A stretch of 64,000 nucleotides of DNA from Erythrobacter neustonensis (lineage in GTDB: Bacteria; Pseudomonadota; Alphaproteobacteria; Sphingomonadales; Sphingomonadaceae). The position numbers were made by a program, and so were the translations under genes. The DNA lies in NCBI RefSeq assembly GCF_001663175.1, contig NZ_CP016033.1, forward strand, positions 1,922,001 to 1,986,000. Reading direction: 5' to 3'. Below the pieces are notes generated by a model, which was not told the origin of the DNA, did not search any database, and saw only the letters and a list, made by a program, of their open reading frames with translations. The first letter of the stretch is position 1; the number at the start of each line of letters is the position of its first letter. Below are positions 1 through 9,120 of the stretch, piece after piece.

Positions 1-1445
1 TCGGCGGACACCGTTTCTTTTCCAAGTCGCAGGCTGTGGTCGATCTGTGGAACGAGATCCTGCCTGACGATTTCATCCAGCGCCCGCGGATGAGCCGCAT
101 CTATTACGAGGGCAAGTTCTACTCCTACCCGCTGCGCGCCTTCGAGGCGCTGGGCAATCTGGGCATCCTGCGTTCGACCGCGTGCATGGCAAGCTACCTG
201 TGGCGCCGCGCGTTCCCGATCCGGGAGGTGAAAAGCTTCGAGGACTGGACCACCAACCAGTTCGGCGAAAAGCTCTATTCGATCTTCTTCAAGACCTACA
301 CCGAGAAGGTGTGGGGCATGCCCTGCAACGAAATGAGCGCGGACTGGGCCGCGCAGCGGATCAAGGGCCTGTCCCTGATGGGCGCAGTGGTCGACGGGTT
401 GAAGCGCAGCCTTGGTCTCAACAAGCGGCCCAATGACGGGCAGGCGGTCAAGACCCTGCTCGAAACCTTCCGCTATCCGCGGCTTGGCCCGGGCATGATG
501 TGGGATGCCGCGCGCGACAAGATCATCGCCAGCGGCAAGGGGCAGGTGCTGATGGGCCACAGCCTCGACCGGCTGGCGAGCGACGGGCAGGGCGGCTGGT
601 CGATGACCGCGCAAGGCACGCAAGGTCTGGTGCAGATCCGCGCCGCCCATGCGATCAGCTCGGCACCGATGCGCGAACTGGCCAAGCGTTTGCACCCGCT
701 GCCCGCCACCACGCTGGAAGCGAGCCGCTTGCGCTACCGCGACTTCCTGACCGTGGCGCTGATGATCGACAGCGAAGACCTTTTCCCCGACAACTGGATC
801 TACATCCACGACAGCAAGGTGAAGGTCGGCCGGGTGCAGAACTTCCGCTCGTGGTCGCCCGAAATGGTGCCCGATGAAAAGGTCGCCTGCGTGGGCCTTG
901 AATATTTCTGCTTCGAAGGCGACGGGCTGTGGTCCGCGCCCGATGCCGAGCTTGTCGAACTGGCGAAGCGCGAGATGGAAATCCTCGGCCTGGTCGATCC
1001 GGCCAAGGTGATCGGCGGCGCGGTGGTGCGACAGGAAAAGGCATATCCGGTCTATGACGAGGATTACGCCGCCAATGTCGCCGCGATGCGCCGCGAACTC
1101 GAAGCGCGCTTCCCGACGTTGCATCTGGTCGGGCGCAACGGGATGCACCGTTACAACAATCAGGATCACGCGATGATGACCGCAATGCTGACCGCGGAAA
1201 ATATCCTTGCCGGTCGCCGCGTCTATGACACTTGGTGCGTCAACGAGGATGCCGAGTATCACGAGGCGGGCGAGGAAGGCGCGCAGACCGATCTGCTCGC
1301 ACCCGAAAGCGATCCGGCGACCCGTCCGCTCACCCCCGATCAGATCGCAGCGCTGACCAGCCTGCGCGGCGTTCCCGAGCCTCTGGCATCCGCGCCCGGC
1401 GCCGCCGGCACGCGCGAAGGACAGCCGCAGCGCAAATCGGCATAG
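1..1445 (+). CDS. UDP-galactopyranose mutase-like FAD/NAD(P)-binding oxidoreductase (5' end outside window)
   Basis: The reading frame is open from the first complete codon at position 3, so the true start and the N-terminal dinucleotide-binding motif lie upstream. About 480 residues are visible. The first residues (GGHRFFSK) are the segment that follows the FAD-binding region in UDP-galactopyranose mutase and protoporphyrinogen-oxidase-like flavoproteins. Near the C-terminus, LVGRNGMHRYNNQDHAMM resembles the second FAD contact of the same superfamily. The GTG at 36 is internal and is not the start. Downstream GtrA and a GT-C-like membrane protein suggest a role in making or transferring an envelope sugar. 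Superfamily assignment is good; the substrate is not determined. Confidence 0.75.
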   Translation, partial: GGHRFFSKSQAVVDLWNEILPDDFIQRPRMSRIYYEGKFYSYPLRAFEALGNLGILRSTACMASYLWRRAFPIREVKSFEDWTTNQFGEKLYSIFFKTYTEKVWGMPCNEMSADWAAQRIKGLSLMGAVVDGLKRSLGLNKRPNDGQAVKTLLETFRYPRLGPGMMWDAARDKIIASGKGQVLMGHSLDRLASDGQGGWSMTAQGTQGLVQIRAAHAISSAPMRELAKRLHPLPATTLEASRLRYRDFLTVALMIDSEDLFPDNWIYIHDSKVKVGRVQNFRSWSPEMVPDEKVACVGLEYFCFEGDGLWSAPDAELVELAKREMEILGLVDPAKVIGGAVVRQEKAYPVYDEDYAANVAAMRRELEARFPTLHLVGRNGMHRYNNQDHAMMTAMLTAENILAGRRVYDTWCVNEDAEYHEAGEEGAQTDLLAPESDPATRPLTPDQIAALTSLRGVPEPLASAPGAAGTREGQPQRKSA

Positions 1446-1458
1446 GGCGGAAGTTTCG

Positions 1459-1884
1459 ATGGTGCGTGGCATGGCTCACCCGCTGGCGATGCTGGCGCAG
1501 CGTGCGGGTGATATCCGCTTTCTGCGCTATCTGGGGGCAAGCGTGGGTGCGCTGGCGGTGGATGCGGCGGTGATGTTCGCATTGATCGGCGGCGAGGTGA
1601 TGGCCCCGCTCGCCACGGCGCTGGGCTATTCGCTGGGGATTGCGGTCCACTGGCTGCTTTCGAGCCGGCTCGTGTTTCGCGAAGGTGTTGCTGCCACGGG
1701 CCGCGCGCGCACCGCGCAAAAGGCGAGCTTCGTCGTTTCGGCCGTTGCCGGCCTGGTGCTGACCACGCTGATCGTCAGCGCCGCACAGATGGCCGGGCTC
1801 GATCTCAGGATCGCCAAGATCGCGGCAATCGGGGCAAGTTTCCTGCTGACCTATGCCCTGCGCGCGCATATCGTCTTTCGATGA
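1459..1884 (+). CDS. GtrA-family membrane protein
   Basis: A 141-residue protein with four predicted hydrophobic segments and the family pattern of a conserved N-terminal FLRYLGAS segment followed by an ALGY...NW/HWLLSSRLVF-like second helix. GtrA proteins are thought to move or present lipid-linked sugars for O-antigen or other surface glycan modification. It begins 13 nt after the flavoprotein, and its stop codon overlaps the next ATG (ATGA), so the three genes are probably co-transcribed. The family call is firm; the sugar is unknown. Confidence 0.8.
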   Translation: MVRGMAHPLAMLAQRAGDIRFLRYLGASVGALAVDAAVMFALIGGEVMAPLATALGYSLGIAVHWLLSSRLVFREGVAATGRARTAQKASFVVSAVAGLVLTTLIVSAAQMAGLDLRIAKIAAIGASFLLTYALRAHIVFR

Positions 1885-3665
1885 ACGCCGGACTTGCGCA
1901 GGCCGGATCGGTGGTGCAGCGCCGCCCGGTGCCGGCGATCACGCTGATCTGGGCGCTGGTGGCAGTGCTGCTTGCGGCGCTATCGCCGGGTCTTACGCAG
2001 CGCAGCTTTCCCGATGTCGATGATGCGCTCCGGCTGGTGCAGGTGCGCGATCTGCTGGCGGGGCAGGGCTGGTATGACCTCCACCAATACCGGCTGACCC
2101 CGCCCGAAGGCACGCTGATGCACTGGTCGCGGCTGGTCGATCTGCCGCTAGCTGCGGCGATCGCGTTGTTGTCGCTGGCGATGCCGGTGGGCGATGCCGA
2201 ATTTCTTGCCGCCGTTGCGGTGCCGCTGCTGCTGCTGCTTGGCACCATGCTGTTCGTCGGCGATCTGGTGTGGCACCGGCTTGGCCGTCTGCCCGCGGTG
2301 CTGACCTTGCTGGCCTTCGTGCTGGTGCCGGTGCTGCCGGGCCAGTTCCAGCCGATGCGGATCGATCACCACGCCTGGCAGGTGCTCAGCGTGGCGGCCG
2401 CCTTGTGGGCGATATTCCGCAAGGATCCGCAGCGCGGGGGGGCAATCGCGGGGCTCGCGATGGCAGCCGGCCTGATGATCTCGCTGGAAACGATCGTGAT
2501 GGCGGCCGGATTTGCCGCAGTGCTCACGCTGCGCTGGCTGCTCGATCCTGCGCAGCGGATGTGGCTGGTGCGCTATGTTCAGGCGCTCGCCACGGGGCTG
2601 GTGGTGTTGTTCGCGCTGACCCGCGGGCTGCCCGATCTGGCGGCGCATTGCGATGCGATCTCGCCCCCGCATCTGGCGCTGTTCGCGCTGGTGGCGATCG
2701 GGGCGAGCTTGCTTGCGGTCCCCGCGCACCTGCATCCGGCGGTGCTGATCGGCGGGCTCGGGGCAAGCGCGCTGTGCGGGATTGTGGTCATCGCGTCGAC
2801 CGCGCCCGCCTGCCTTGCGCCGCCATTCGCCGGGCTTGATCCGGTGGTGCAGAAATACTGGTATGTGCTGATTGCCGAAGGGCAGCCGCTGTGGCGCCAG
2901 CCGCCGGGTGAGGCGTTGCCGGCGGCGCTGCAATGCCTGGTGGCGGTCGCGGTTGCGGCATGGGCTGCGCTCAGAGGCGCGGTGCAGCACCGCGTCTTCT
3001 GGCGCGATCTGGCGGTGGTGATGGCGGTGGCGGCGCTCGCCGGGTTTGCGACCCAGCGCTCGCTTGCCTTTGCCGGGCTGGTCGCGGCGATCCCGCTGGG
3101 CTGGCTGGCGGCGCAGTTGATCGCGCGCTGGCAGGCCACGCCGCGGATCGGACCCAAGCTTGGCGTGGCGGCCGTGCTGTTCGCGGCATTTCTGCCCGGT
3201 GCGCTGGTCGGCCCGCTGCTTGGCGCTGCCGGTGTGCAGGACGCGGGCGCATCCGCCGCGCCCGCCACGACAACGCAATGCGCGCTGCCCGCCAACTTGC
3301 GGCGGCTTGATGCGCTGGGCTCGGCGACGATTTTTACCACGCTCGATTTTGCGCCGCTGGTGCTGGCCTATTCGCACCACGGGGTTGTCGCATCGAGCCA
3401 CCACCGCGCCGAACGGGCGATGCGCGATGTCATTGTCGCCTTCACCCGCGAACCCGAAACCGCGCGCGCGATTGTCGCGGCCCGCGGGGCGCAGTTCGTA
3501 GCGATCTGCCCGTCGGTGGGGGACGCGAAGGTTTACCGCACCGTCGGCGGGACACGCAGCCTCGCAGCGCAGCTTGCCGCCGGAACGCCGCCCGCGTGGC
3601 TCGAACGCGTCGATGTGGGCGCGGCGGGCGGTCTGATGGTCTGGAAGGTTGTGCCCGCGCGCTGA
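1881..3665 (+). CDS. GT-C-type multispanning membrane glycosyltransferase-like protein
   Basis: A 594-residue protein with about ten or more hydrophobic helices. The first periplasmic loop has the acidic motif DVDD (residues 45-48), followed by HWSRLVD (81-87) and a DHHAW motif near residue 162. That arrangement resembles STT3/oligosaccharyltransferase and other GT-C enzymes, in which early-loop acidic residues bind a lipid-linked sugar donor. A soluble C-terminal part of roughly 130 residues follows the last helix. Translation is coupled to gtrA by a 4-bp overlap. No exact family was recognised, so donor and acceptor are unknown. A non-catalytic polytopic protein is the alternative. Confidence 0.6.
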   Translation: MNAGLAQAGSVVQRRPVPAITLIWALVAVLLAALSPGLTQRSFPDVDDALRLVQVRDLLAGQGWYDLHQYRLTPPEGTLMHWSRLVDLPLAAAIALLSLAMPVGDAEFLAAVAVPLLLLLGTMLFVGDLVWHRLGRLPAVLTLLAFVLVPVLPGQFQPMRIDHHAWQVLSVAAALWAIFRKDPQRGGAIAGLAMAAGLMISLETIVMAAGFAAVLTLRWLLDPAQRMWLVRYVQALATGLVVLFALTRGLPDLAAHCDAISPPHLALFALVAIGASLLAVPAHLHPAVLIGGLGASALCGIVVIASTAPACLAPPFAGLDPVVQKYWYVLIAEGQPLWRQPPGEALPAALQCLVAVAVAAWAALRGAVQHRVFWRDLAVVMAVAALAGFATQRSLAFAGLVAAIPLGWLAAQLIARWQATPRIGPKLGVAAVLFAAFLPGALVGPLLGAAGVQDAGASAAPATTTQCALPANLRRLDALGSATIFTTLDFAPLVLAYSHHGVVASSHHRAERAMRDVIVAFTREPETARAIVAARGAQFVAICPSVGDAKVYRTVGGTRSLAAQLAAGTPPAWLERVDVGAAGGLMVWKVVPAR

Positions 3666-3686
3666 TCCCGCGCCGCGCCGGGGGGC

Positions 3687-4397
3687 TCAGACGCTGACAC
3701 CGAACAAGCGTCCCACCAGCGCGGTGGTCGCCATCGCGAAGATGCCCCAGCCGACCACCCGCAAGGTTGCCGGAAGCAGCGGCGCTGCCCCGGCCTTCGC
3801 GCCCGCCGCGCCCAGCACCGCCAGCGCCAGCACCGAAACCGCGACCACCGTCAACATCATTGCACCCGCCGGCGCGGCCCAGGCCGCGATCAATGGCACC
3901 GCCGCCGCCGCGCTGAAGGTCGCGCCCGAGGCCAGCGCCGCCTGCAAGGGCCGCGCGGCGAGATGATCGGACAGGCCCAGCTCGTCGCGCACATGCGCTG
4001 CCAGCGGGTCGAGCGCGGTCAGTTCGCGCGCGACCAGCGCGGCGGTCTCGGCGCTCAACCCCCGTTCGCGGTAGATCGCGGCAAGCTCGCGCTCCTCGTC
4101 CTCGGGGGTGGAAAGCAGCGCTTCGTGTTCGCGGCGGATGTCGGCCTGTTCGGAATCGGCCTGACTGGAAACCGAGATATACTCGCCCGCCGCCATCGAC
4201 ATCGCGCCCGCCATCAGCGCCGCGACACCCGCGACCAGCACCGGCGCCGGATCGGTCGTGGCCGCCGCTACCCCGATGATCAGCGATGCGACCGAGATGA
4301 TCCCGTCATTCGCTCCCAGCACCGCTGCGCGCAGCCATCCGGTGCGGTGGACATAATGCGGATCGTCGGGATGGGCACTGGCGGGCATCATCGGCAT
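3687..4397 (-). CDS. VIT1/CCC1-family transporter (iron/manganese)
   Basis: A 236-residue protein. The ATG at 4397 was chosen because a good Shine-Dalgarno (AAGGAG) lies about 7 nt upstream; a longer frame upstream has no such signal. The sequence shows the VIT hallmark first helix (LGANDGIISVASLIIGVAAA), then MSMAAGEYISVSSQ, an acidic cytoplasmic helical loop rich in E and R (about residues 75-140), and three C-terminal helices. VIT/CCC1 proteins move Fe2+ or Mn2+ across membranes, and the acidic loop is the metal-binding cytoplasmic domain. It is 26 nt downstream of alkA on the same strand, so probably in the same transcript, and convergent with the glycosylation genes. Confidence 0.85.
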   Translation of the reverse strand: MPMMPASAHPDDPHYVHRTGWLRAAVLGANDGIISVASLIIGVAAATTDPAPVLVAGVAALMAGAMSMAAGEYISVSSQADSEQADIRREHEALLSTPEDEERELAAIYRERGLSAETAALVARELTALDPLAAHVRDELGLSDHLAARPLQAALASGATFSAAAAVPLIAAWAAPAGAMMLTVVAVSVLALAVLGAAGAKAGAAPLLPATLRVVGWGIFAMATTALVGRLFGVSV

Positions 4398-4423
4398 CGC
4401 GCTCCTTGTCCGGCTGTCCGGGC

Positions 4424-5047
4424 CTACAGGGCCGGGTTGGCGTAGAAATGCCAGATGAACACCGCCATGCTGCCGCGCTGCGGCGACCATGGTTCGGCAA
4501 TCTGGCGCGTGGCCTTTTCGCCGGGGCGCTCGTCCAGCTTCAACAGCCGCTTGACGCCTTCCTGCACCGCCAGATCGCCCGCGGGCCAGATATCGCCGCG
4601 CCCTTCGGCGAACAGCAGATAGATTTCCGCCGACCAGCGCCCGATCCCCTTGATCTGCGTCAGCAGCGCGATCGCTTCCTCATCATCCGCAGGCAGCGCC
4701 GAAAAGTCGAGCGCGCCGCTCTCCGCAAGTTCGCACAAGGACCGCGCATAGCCCTGTTTCTGGCGCGACAAGCCGCAGGCGCGCAAGGTGTCGAAATCGC
4801 GCGACAGCAGCGCCTGCGGGGCAAAGTCGGTGCCCAACTCGTCTTCAAGCTTGCGCCACACCGATTGGGCCGATGCGACCGATACCTGCTGCCCCACGAT
4901 CGTGCGCAGCATCGTGGCAAAGCCCGGCTCGCGGATGCGCGCATCGGGATAGCCGACGCGTTCGATCGCGCGGGCCACCACCGGATCGCGCGCAGCCAGC
5001 GCATCCAAGTCCGCGCGCAATTGTTCGGCCGACAATCCCACTCGCAT
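4424..5047 (-). CDS. alkA: DNA-3-methyladenine glycosylase II (HhH-GPD family)
   Basis: A 207-residue protein starting at ATG 5047, preceded by AAGGA about 5 nt upstream. It carries the helix-hairpin-helix LTQIKGIGRWSAEIYLL and the downstream catalytic aspartate context WPAGDLAVQ, diagnostic of the HhH-GPD alkylbase glycosylases. The enzyme removes alkylated purines from DNA to start base excision repair. It lacks the N-terminal extension of E. coli AlkA, as is common in alphaproteobacteria. It is transcribed divergently from the ferredoxin gene, with about 100 bp between the starts, and is followed by the VIT-family gene. Confidence 0.85.
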   Translation of the reverse strand: MRVGLSAEQLRADLDALAARDPVVARAIERVGYPDARIREPGFATMLRTIVGQQVSVASAQSVWRKLEDELGTDFAPQALLSRDFDTLRACGLSRQKQGYARSLCELAESGALDFSALPADDEEAIALLTQIKGIGRWSAEIYLLFAEGRGDIWPAGDLAVQEGVKRLLKLDERPGEKATRQIAEPWSPQRGSMAVFIWHFYANPAL

Positions 5048-5147
5048 TTTCCTTAACTTGCCTTGGCCCCGAGAGTGTCTTAGCAGCCATGCCGCACTCT
5101 GACAGCGGCCGTTCTTGCGCCCAATAGCCGAAAAGGAATTTCGATCC

Positions 5148-5465
5148 ATGCCCAGACTGGTCGTCACCAACCGCGAAGGCGCCACCAGCGAGATCGAGGT
5201 CGGCGATGGCCTGACCGTGATGGAAGCGATCCGCGACAATGGCTTCGACGAATTGCTGGCATTGTGCGGCGGATGCTGTTCGTGCGCGACCTGCCATGTG
5301 GTCGTGGACCCGGCGTTTGCGGACAAGCTGCCCAAGATCAGCGAAGACGAAGACGATCTGCTCGAATCCTCCGATCACCGCGTCGCGACCAGCCGCCTGT
5401 CGTGCCAGATCCCGCTGACCGCGGATCTCGACGGCCTGCACGTCACGATCGCGCCGGAAGACTGA
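5148..5465 (+). CDS. Adrenodoxin-type [2Fe-2S] ferredoxin
   Basis: A 105-residue protein starting at ATG 5148, with AAGGAA about 9 nt upstream. It has the plant/adrenodoxin-type cluster spacing C-x5-C-x2-C (within [13 protein letters not shown]) and a fourth cysteine near residue 90 (RLSCQI). It is an electron carrier; in sphingomonads this class commonly serves cytochrome P450s or other oxygenases. No reductase or P450 is adjacent, so the partner is unknown. The next gene follows after 18 nt on the same strand. Confidence 0.88.
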   Translation: MPRLVVTNREGATSEIEVGDGLTVMEAIRDNGFDELLALCGGCCSCATCHVVVDPAFADKLPKISEDEDDLLESSDHRVATSRLSCQIPLTADLDGLHVTIAPED

Positions 5466-5483
5466 TCGCGAAAGGGGCCGGGG

Positions 5484-5855
5484 GTGGACGCCGATCTTGC
5501 CCGGTTCCTGCGCGATGAACTGGGCCACGCGCCCGAAAATGGCGCGGCCGGCCCGTGGACTGTCGGCGGCCCGGTAATGCTGTGGCCCGGCCCGGGCGAG
5601 GTCGCCGCCAAGGGCGCGTGGTATTTCCTCGTGGTGGGCGGCGACACCGCGCAGGCGATCCGCGCCAACGCCGCCAATCCCGCGGCTTGGGGTTCGGTCC
5701 CGGTCGAGGCCACGATCGGCGCGACCACGTGGCGCACCTCGCTGTTCCCGTCCAAGGCGCATGGCGGCTGGCTGCTGCCGCTCAAAGCCGCGGTGCGCAA
5801 GGCCGAGAAGCTCACCGAAGACACGGCCACGCAGGCGGTGCTGGCGCTGGCGTGA
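5484..5855 (+). CDS. DUF1905 domain protein
   Basis: A 123-residue protein with a GTG start 18 nt after the ferredoxin stop. The core (AWYFLV, WGSVPVEATIGATTWRTSLFP, then GGWLLPLKAAVRKAE) matches the DUF1905 pattern. Function is unknown; the domain is a small beta-barrel-like fold sometimes fused to YdeI-type domains. Its spacing suggests co-transcription with the ferredoxin. Confidence 0.7.
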   Translation: MDADLARFLRDELGHAPENGAAGPWTVGGPVMLWPGPGEVAAKGAWYFLVVGGDTAQAIRANAANPAAWGSVPVEATIGATTWRTSLFPSKAHGGWLLPLKAAVRKAEKLTEDTATQAVLALA

Positions 5856-5903
5856 GGGACTTCGCCGTTGCGGCGGAGGCTGCGAACGCCTAACTCTGCG
5901 CGC

Positions 5904-6929
5904 ATGAACATCACGCGCCCCTTTGGCGATACGCTCGCACTGATCGGTAACACCCCGCTCGTCCGCCTCGCCGGCCCTTCAGAAGCCGCAGGCTGCGACA
6001 TCTGGGGCAAGTGCGAATTTGCCAACCCCGGCTCCTCGGTCAAGGACCGCGCGGCCTTGTGGATGATCCGCGATGCGGAAGGCCGCGGCGAATTGCAGCC
6101 CGGCGGCACGGTGATCGAAGGGACCGCGGGCAACACCGGCATCGGGATCGCGCTGGTCGCCAATGCGCTGGGTTACAAGACGATCATCGTCATGCCCGAC
6201 AACCAGTCCAAGGAAAAGATGGACACGCTGCGCGCGCTGGGGGCGCAGCTGGTGCTGGTGCCGCCGACCAAATATGCCGACCCTGCGCATTTCCAGCATG
6301 TCTCGCGCCGGATGGCCGAGGAGACGCCGGGCGCGGTGTGGGCCGGGCAGTTCGACAATGTCGCCAACCGCAAGGCCCATATCGAAGGCACCGCGCCCGA
6401 AATCTGGGAGCAGCTGGGCGGGCGCATCGACGGGTTTACCTGCGCGGCAGGCACCGGGGGAACGATCGCGGGCGTGGGCATGGGCCTGAAGGCCTTCGAC
6501 GAGAATATCCGCATCGCATTGACCGACCCACACGGCGCGGCGCTGTATAATTACTACGCGCACGGCGAACTGAAGGCCGAAGGATCGTCGGTCGCCGAAG
6601 GGATCGGGCAGGGGCGGATCACCGCCAATCTCGAAGGCGCGCCGATCGACACGCAATACCGCATCAGCGACGAGGAAGGCCTTGTCTGGGTCGAACGGCT
6701 GCTGCGCGAGGAAGGGCTGTGCCTTGGCCTGTCATCAGGGATAAACGTCGCAGGCGCGGTGATGCTGGGGCGCGAGCTGGTGGCCGAAGGGCGCGAACGT
6801 CCGCAGGTCGCCACGATCCTGTGCGACACGGGCTTCCGTTACCTCTCGACGCTCTACAACGCCGAATGGCTGAGCGCCAAGGGGCTGCCGGTGTTCGGCT
6901 GGCTCGCCAAGGGAGCGGCTGCGGCATGA
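5904..6929 (+). CDS. cysK: Cysteine synthase A (O-acetylserine sulfhydrylase)
   Basis: A 341-residue PLP enzyme that combines O-acetylserine with sulfide to give cysteine. The start is ATG 5904 (MNITRPFGD); a longer frame to 5868 carries no family sequence. The PLP-binding lysine sits in NPGSSVKDRAA, the substrate loop is TAGNTGIG, and the phosphate-binding glycine loop is GTGGTIAGVG. It is followed with an ATGA overlap by a small membrane protein. Together with cysI/cysH, cobA, metC and the sulfurtransferase elsewhere in the window it covers much of sulfur assimilation. A cystathionine beta-synthase-like role is less likely given the length and motifs. Confidence 0.9.
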   Translation: MNITRPFGDTLALIGNTPLVRLAGPSEAAGCDIWGKCEFANPGSSVKDRAALWMIRDAEGRGELQPGGTVIEGTAGNTGIGIALVANALGYKTIIVMPDNQSKEKMDTLRALGAQLVLVPPTKYADPAHFQHVSRRMAEETPGAVWAGQFDNVANRKAHIEGTAPEIWEQLGGRIDGFTCAAGTGGTIAGVGMGLKAFDENIRIALTDPHGAALYNYYAHGELKAEGSSVAEGIGQGRITANLEGAPIDTQYRISDEEGLVWVERLLREEGLCLGLSSGINVAGAVMLGRELVAEGRERPQVATILCDTGFRYLSTLYNAEWLSAKGLPVFGWLAKGAAAA

Positions 6930-7402
6930 ACCGCCTGTCCTGGCGCGAGCGGCTGCGGCGGATGAACCAGCGCAGCCTGTTTGCCCCGCGCCGCGCGCTG
7001 TCGGGCGCCGGATCGGCGGTGCGGATCGGCAGAGGCACCCGGACGGGCGAGGATGCTGCCGCTGCCCCGGCCGACGAGGCGTTCGACCGGGATACCCCCA
7101 TCACCGCGCGCGCCGAGGCGGTGCAGCGTTTGCAGGTCGGACTTGCCGGGATCGGGACGATGGTGCTGCTGGTAGGGCTTGCCAGCATCATCGGCGGGCA
7201 GGCAGATCGCAACGACAAACTGGCCGTGCCCGAAGCTGCACCCACGACCGAGCCCAGCGTCGAGGGCGCACAGGCCAATCCGCTCGCCGATGCAGGGGTG
7301 GTGCCCGATATCGGCGCGCAGCCCAACCCTTCGGCCAGCCCGAACGTTGGCGCATTGCCGCGCTCTGCCGACGAAGCGGGCGATGACCCTGCGGCCCGGT
7401 AA
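6926..7402 (+). CDS. Small single-pass membrane protein, unknown function
   Basis: A 158-residue protein whose ATG overlaps the cysK stop (ATGA). It has a basic N-terminal segment of about 40 residues, a single hydrophobic helix at about 71-91, and a polar, Ala/Pro-rich C-terminal tail. No enzymatic motif is visible. The next gene overlaps its 3' end by 20 nt in another frame, so the pair is probably translated together. I do not recognise the family. Confidence 0.6.
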   Translation: MNRLSWRERLRRMNQRSLFAPRRALSGAGSAVRIGRGTRTGEDAAAAPADEAFDRDTPITARAEAVQRLQVGLAGIGTMVLLVGLASIIGGQADRNDKLAVPEAAPTTEPSVEGAQANPLADAGVVPDIGAQPNPSASPNVGALPRSADEAGDDPAAR

Positions 7403-8222
7403 CGGGCCGGTGCGCGCAGGCTGGCTGTCGCTCACGCTGGCTGCGGTATCGCTGGCAGGCGGGTGCAAGGATGCGCCCACCAGCGCCCAGACCGCCGCCG
7501 CCGCGCCGGTTGCGGCGGACACGCCCGCTTTGGCCGATGTGCCTGAGGGCCGGCCGCGGCTGGGCCTGATGACCAGCCTGCCGATCTACTGGCCGCTTGG
7601 CGCCGGGGTCGCCGAAATCGCCAGCGGCACGGCGGAAGCACCTTGGCAGCGCGTGCTCCTTGAAAGCAGCTACGTGCTTCAACCGCTCGACAGCCTGGCG
7701 TCGATCCCCGGCCTGAGCCCGCAGGATCCGGAGACCGATCCGCTCGCCGGGCTCGACCGGATCGCGATCATCCAGCCGCGCGGGCTGTCGCCGGCGGACA
7801 ATGTCGCGCTCGACGATTGGGTGCGCGGCGGGGGGCGATTGCTACTTGCCCTCGATCCGATGCTGACGGGCGAATATGATCTGGCGCTGGGCGATCCGCG
7901 CCGCCCGGTCGATGCTGCGCAGATCCCGCCGGTGGTGGCGCGCTGGGGAATGATGGTGCGCTATGACGATGCGCAGCCCGGCGATGTGCAGGTGCGCACG
8001 TTGGGCGATGCCATGCTGCCGACCGAGCTTGCGGGCGAGATCGTGGTCACCGATGCCAAGGCCGCGCAATGCACGCTGCTGGCCGATGGCGCGGCGGCGC
8101 GATGCCGCGTGGGCAAGGGAAGCGTGACGCTGATCGCCGATGCCGCAGTGTTCGAGCACGAAGCGTTTTCGCAAGGCGAACCGCGCGCGCTGACGCGGGT
8201 GATCAAAGCCGCGCTGCCATGA
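7383..8222 (+). CDS. Predicted lipoprotein with GldG/ABC-auxiliary-like domain
   Basis: A 279-residue protein starting at ATG 7383, inside the end of the previous gene. A hydrophobic leader ends in SLAGGC, a plausible lipobox with Cys near residue 27. The remainder (IAIIQPRGLSPADNVALDDWVRGGG region, then LLLALDP) resembles the class-I glutamine-amidotransferase-like fold of auxiliary GldG/DUF4350-type ABC transporter proteins. No ABC ATPase or permease is next to it, so the transporter link is weak. Exact role unknown. Confidence 0.55.
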   Translation: MTLRPGNGPVRAGWLSLTLAAVSLAGGCKDAPTSAQTAAAAPVAADTPALADVPEGRPRLGLMTSLPIYWPLGAGVAEIASGTAEAPWQRVLLESSYVLQPLDSLASIPGLSPQDPETDPLAGLDRIAIIQPRGLSPADNVALDDWVRGGGRLLLALDPMLTGEYDLALGDPRRPVDAAQIPPVVARWGMMVRYDDAQPGDVQVRTLGDAMLPTELAGEIVVTDAKAAQCTLLADGAAARCRVGKGSVTLIADAAVFEHEAFSQGEPRALTRVIKAALP

Positions 8223-8622
8223 GGTTCGGGGAAATTGCGGGACGCGCCGGAGTCGCTTTCAGGGAGGGCCGGGGATTGCCTGCCAAATTCCCGATTTGTT
8301 CCGGGAAATTCAGGGTTTTGCCTTATCCTTCCGGGTAGTGGCATATCGTCCGATATTGCGGAAAAGATAGTAATATCAGGCTATTGCCAAGTTTTCCCGT
8401 AAAATCCCCGAAAAATACCTTCCATCCCCCCGTGTTCCCCGATATGACCGGGGACCATCAGACACGCCTGTATGTCGTGCGTCCGGCCACAAGGCTGGCG
8501 CAGACCGTGCCGCACGCCTTGCTGCGGCCGGAACGGGGAGGGCGTGTCCGGGGGATTATAGCGCGTCATCAGGGGTTTGCCGGCCTTCGGCACCTCGGGG
8601 GTTTGAAGGGGATCGCAGGCAC
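8223..8622 (+). other. 400-bp non-coding region upstream of the dcw cluster
   Basis: There is no convincing gene. The segment 8330-8440 is noticeably more AT-rich than the surroundings and contains a short inverted repeat (GATATT at 8352 and AATATC at 8372). It probably holds the dcw promoter and any MraZ operator, but I found no clean array of spaced TGGG boxes. Several G-rich runs lie at 8536-8613, ending in AAGGGGA, the likely ribosome binding site of mraZ. Confidence 0.4.
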
Positions 8623-9120
8623 GTGTCTGCATTTGGAGGATATAATGGCCAAGCTTACTCGCCCGCCGGCGAGAAGGGCCGTTTTGTGCTCCCGCCCGCC
8701 TTCCGCAAGGCCGTCAAGGAAAGCTCGGGCGGCAACCGCACGCTGTGCCTTGCCGCGCACGACCGCTTCGATTGCCTGATCGGCTTCGGCCTGTCGCGCA
8801 CCGAAAAGCTCGACGCACAGCTCGACCGCGAGGAAGAGCGCGCGATCCGCATGAACCAGCCCGATTTCGACCGCGAAGTGCGCGCCGCCCAGTTGTTCGG
8901 GTTCGAGCAACTTCCGTTCGACGATTCGGGCCGCTTCGTGATGCCCGAGCACCTTAAGGAACTCGGCAAGGTCGAGGATGGCCTCTATTTCCAGGCCGCG
9001 GGTGAGTTTTTCTTCATCTGGGCGCCGCAGCAGTTGAAGCTGATGGGCCCCGAATGGAAAAGCGCGCAGGCCGCGTGCGAAACGCTGCTCGCCGGCGCAC
9101 GCAAGGGGGGTGCCGCATGA
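8623..9120 (+). CDS. mraZ: MraZ transcriptional regulator
   Basis: A 165-residue protein with a GTG start at 8623, preceded by AAGGGGA about 9 nt upstream. Two SpoVT-AbrB-like halves are visible: one around [13 protein letters not shown] (residues 17-29) and a second around [13 protein letters not shown]. Both carry the DxxGR signature of MraZ. MraZ forms ring-shaped oligomers and controls its own dcw operon. The first half reads AGEKGR where many homologues have D-x-K-G-R. Its stop overlaps the rsmH start (ATGA), and it heads the cluster as usual. Confidence 0.88.
   Translation: MSAFGGYNGQAYSPAGEKGRFVLPPAFRKAVKESSGGNRTLCLAAHDRFDCLIGFGLSRTEKLDAQLDREEERAIRMNQPDFDREVRAAQLFGFEQLPFDDSGRFVMPEHLKELGKVEDGLYFQAAGEFFFIWAPQQLKLMGPEWKSAQAACETLLAGARKGGAA

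Noticed and set aside
8500..8622. MraZ operator (spaced TGGG boxes) upstream of mraZ
   Set aside because: G-runs are present but I found no repeated TGGG with constant spacing, so no operator is claimed.
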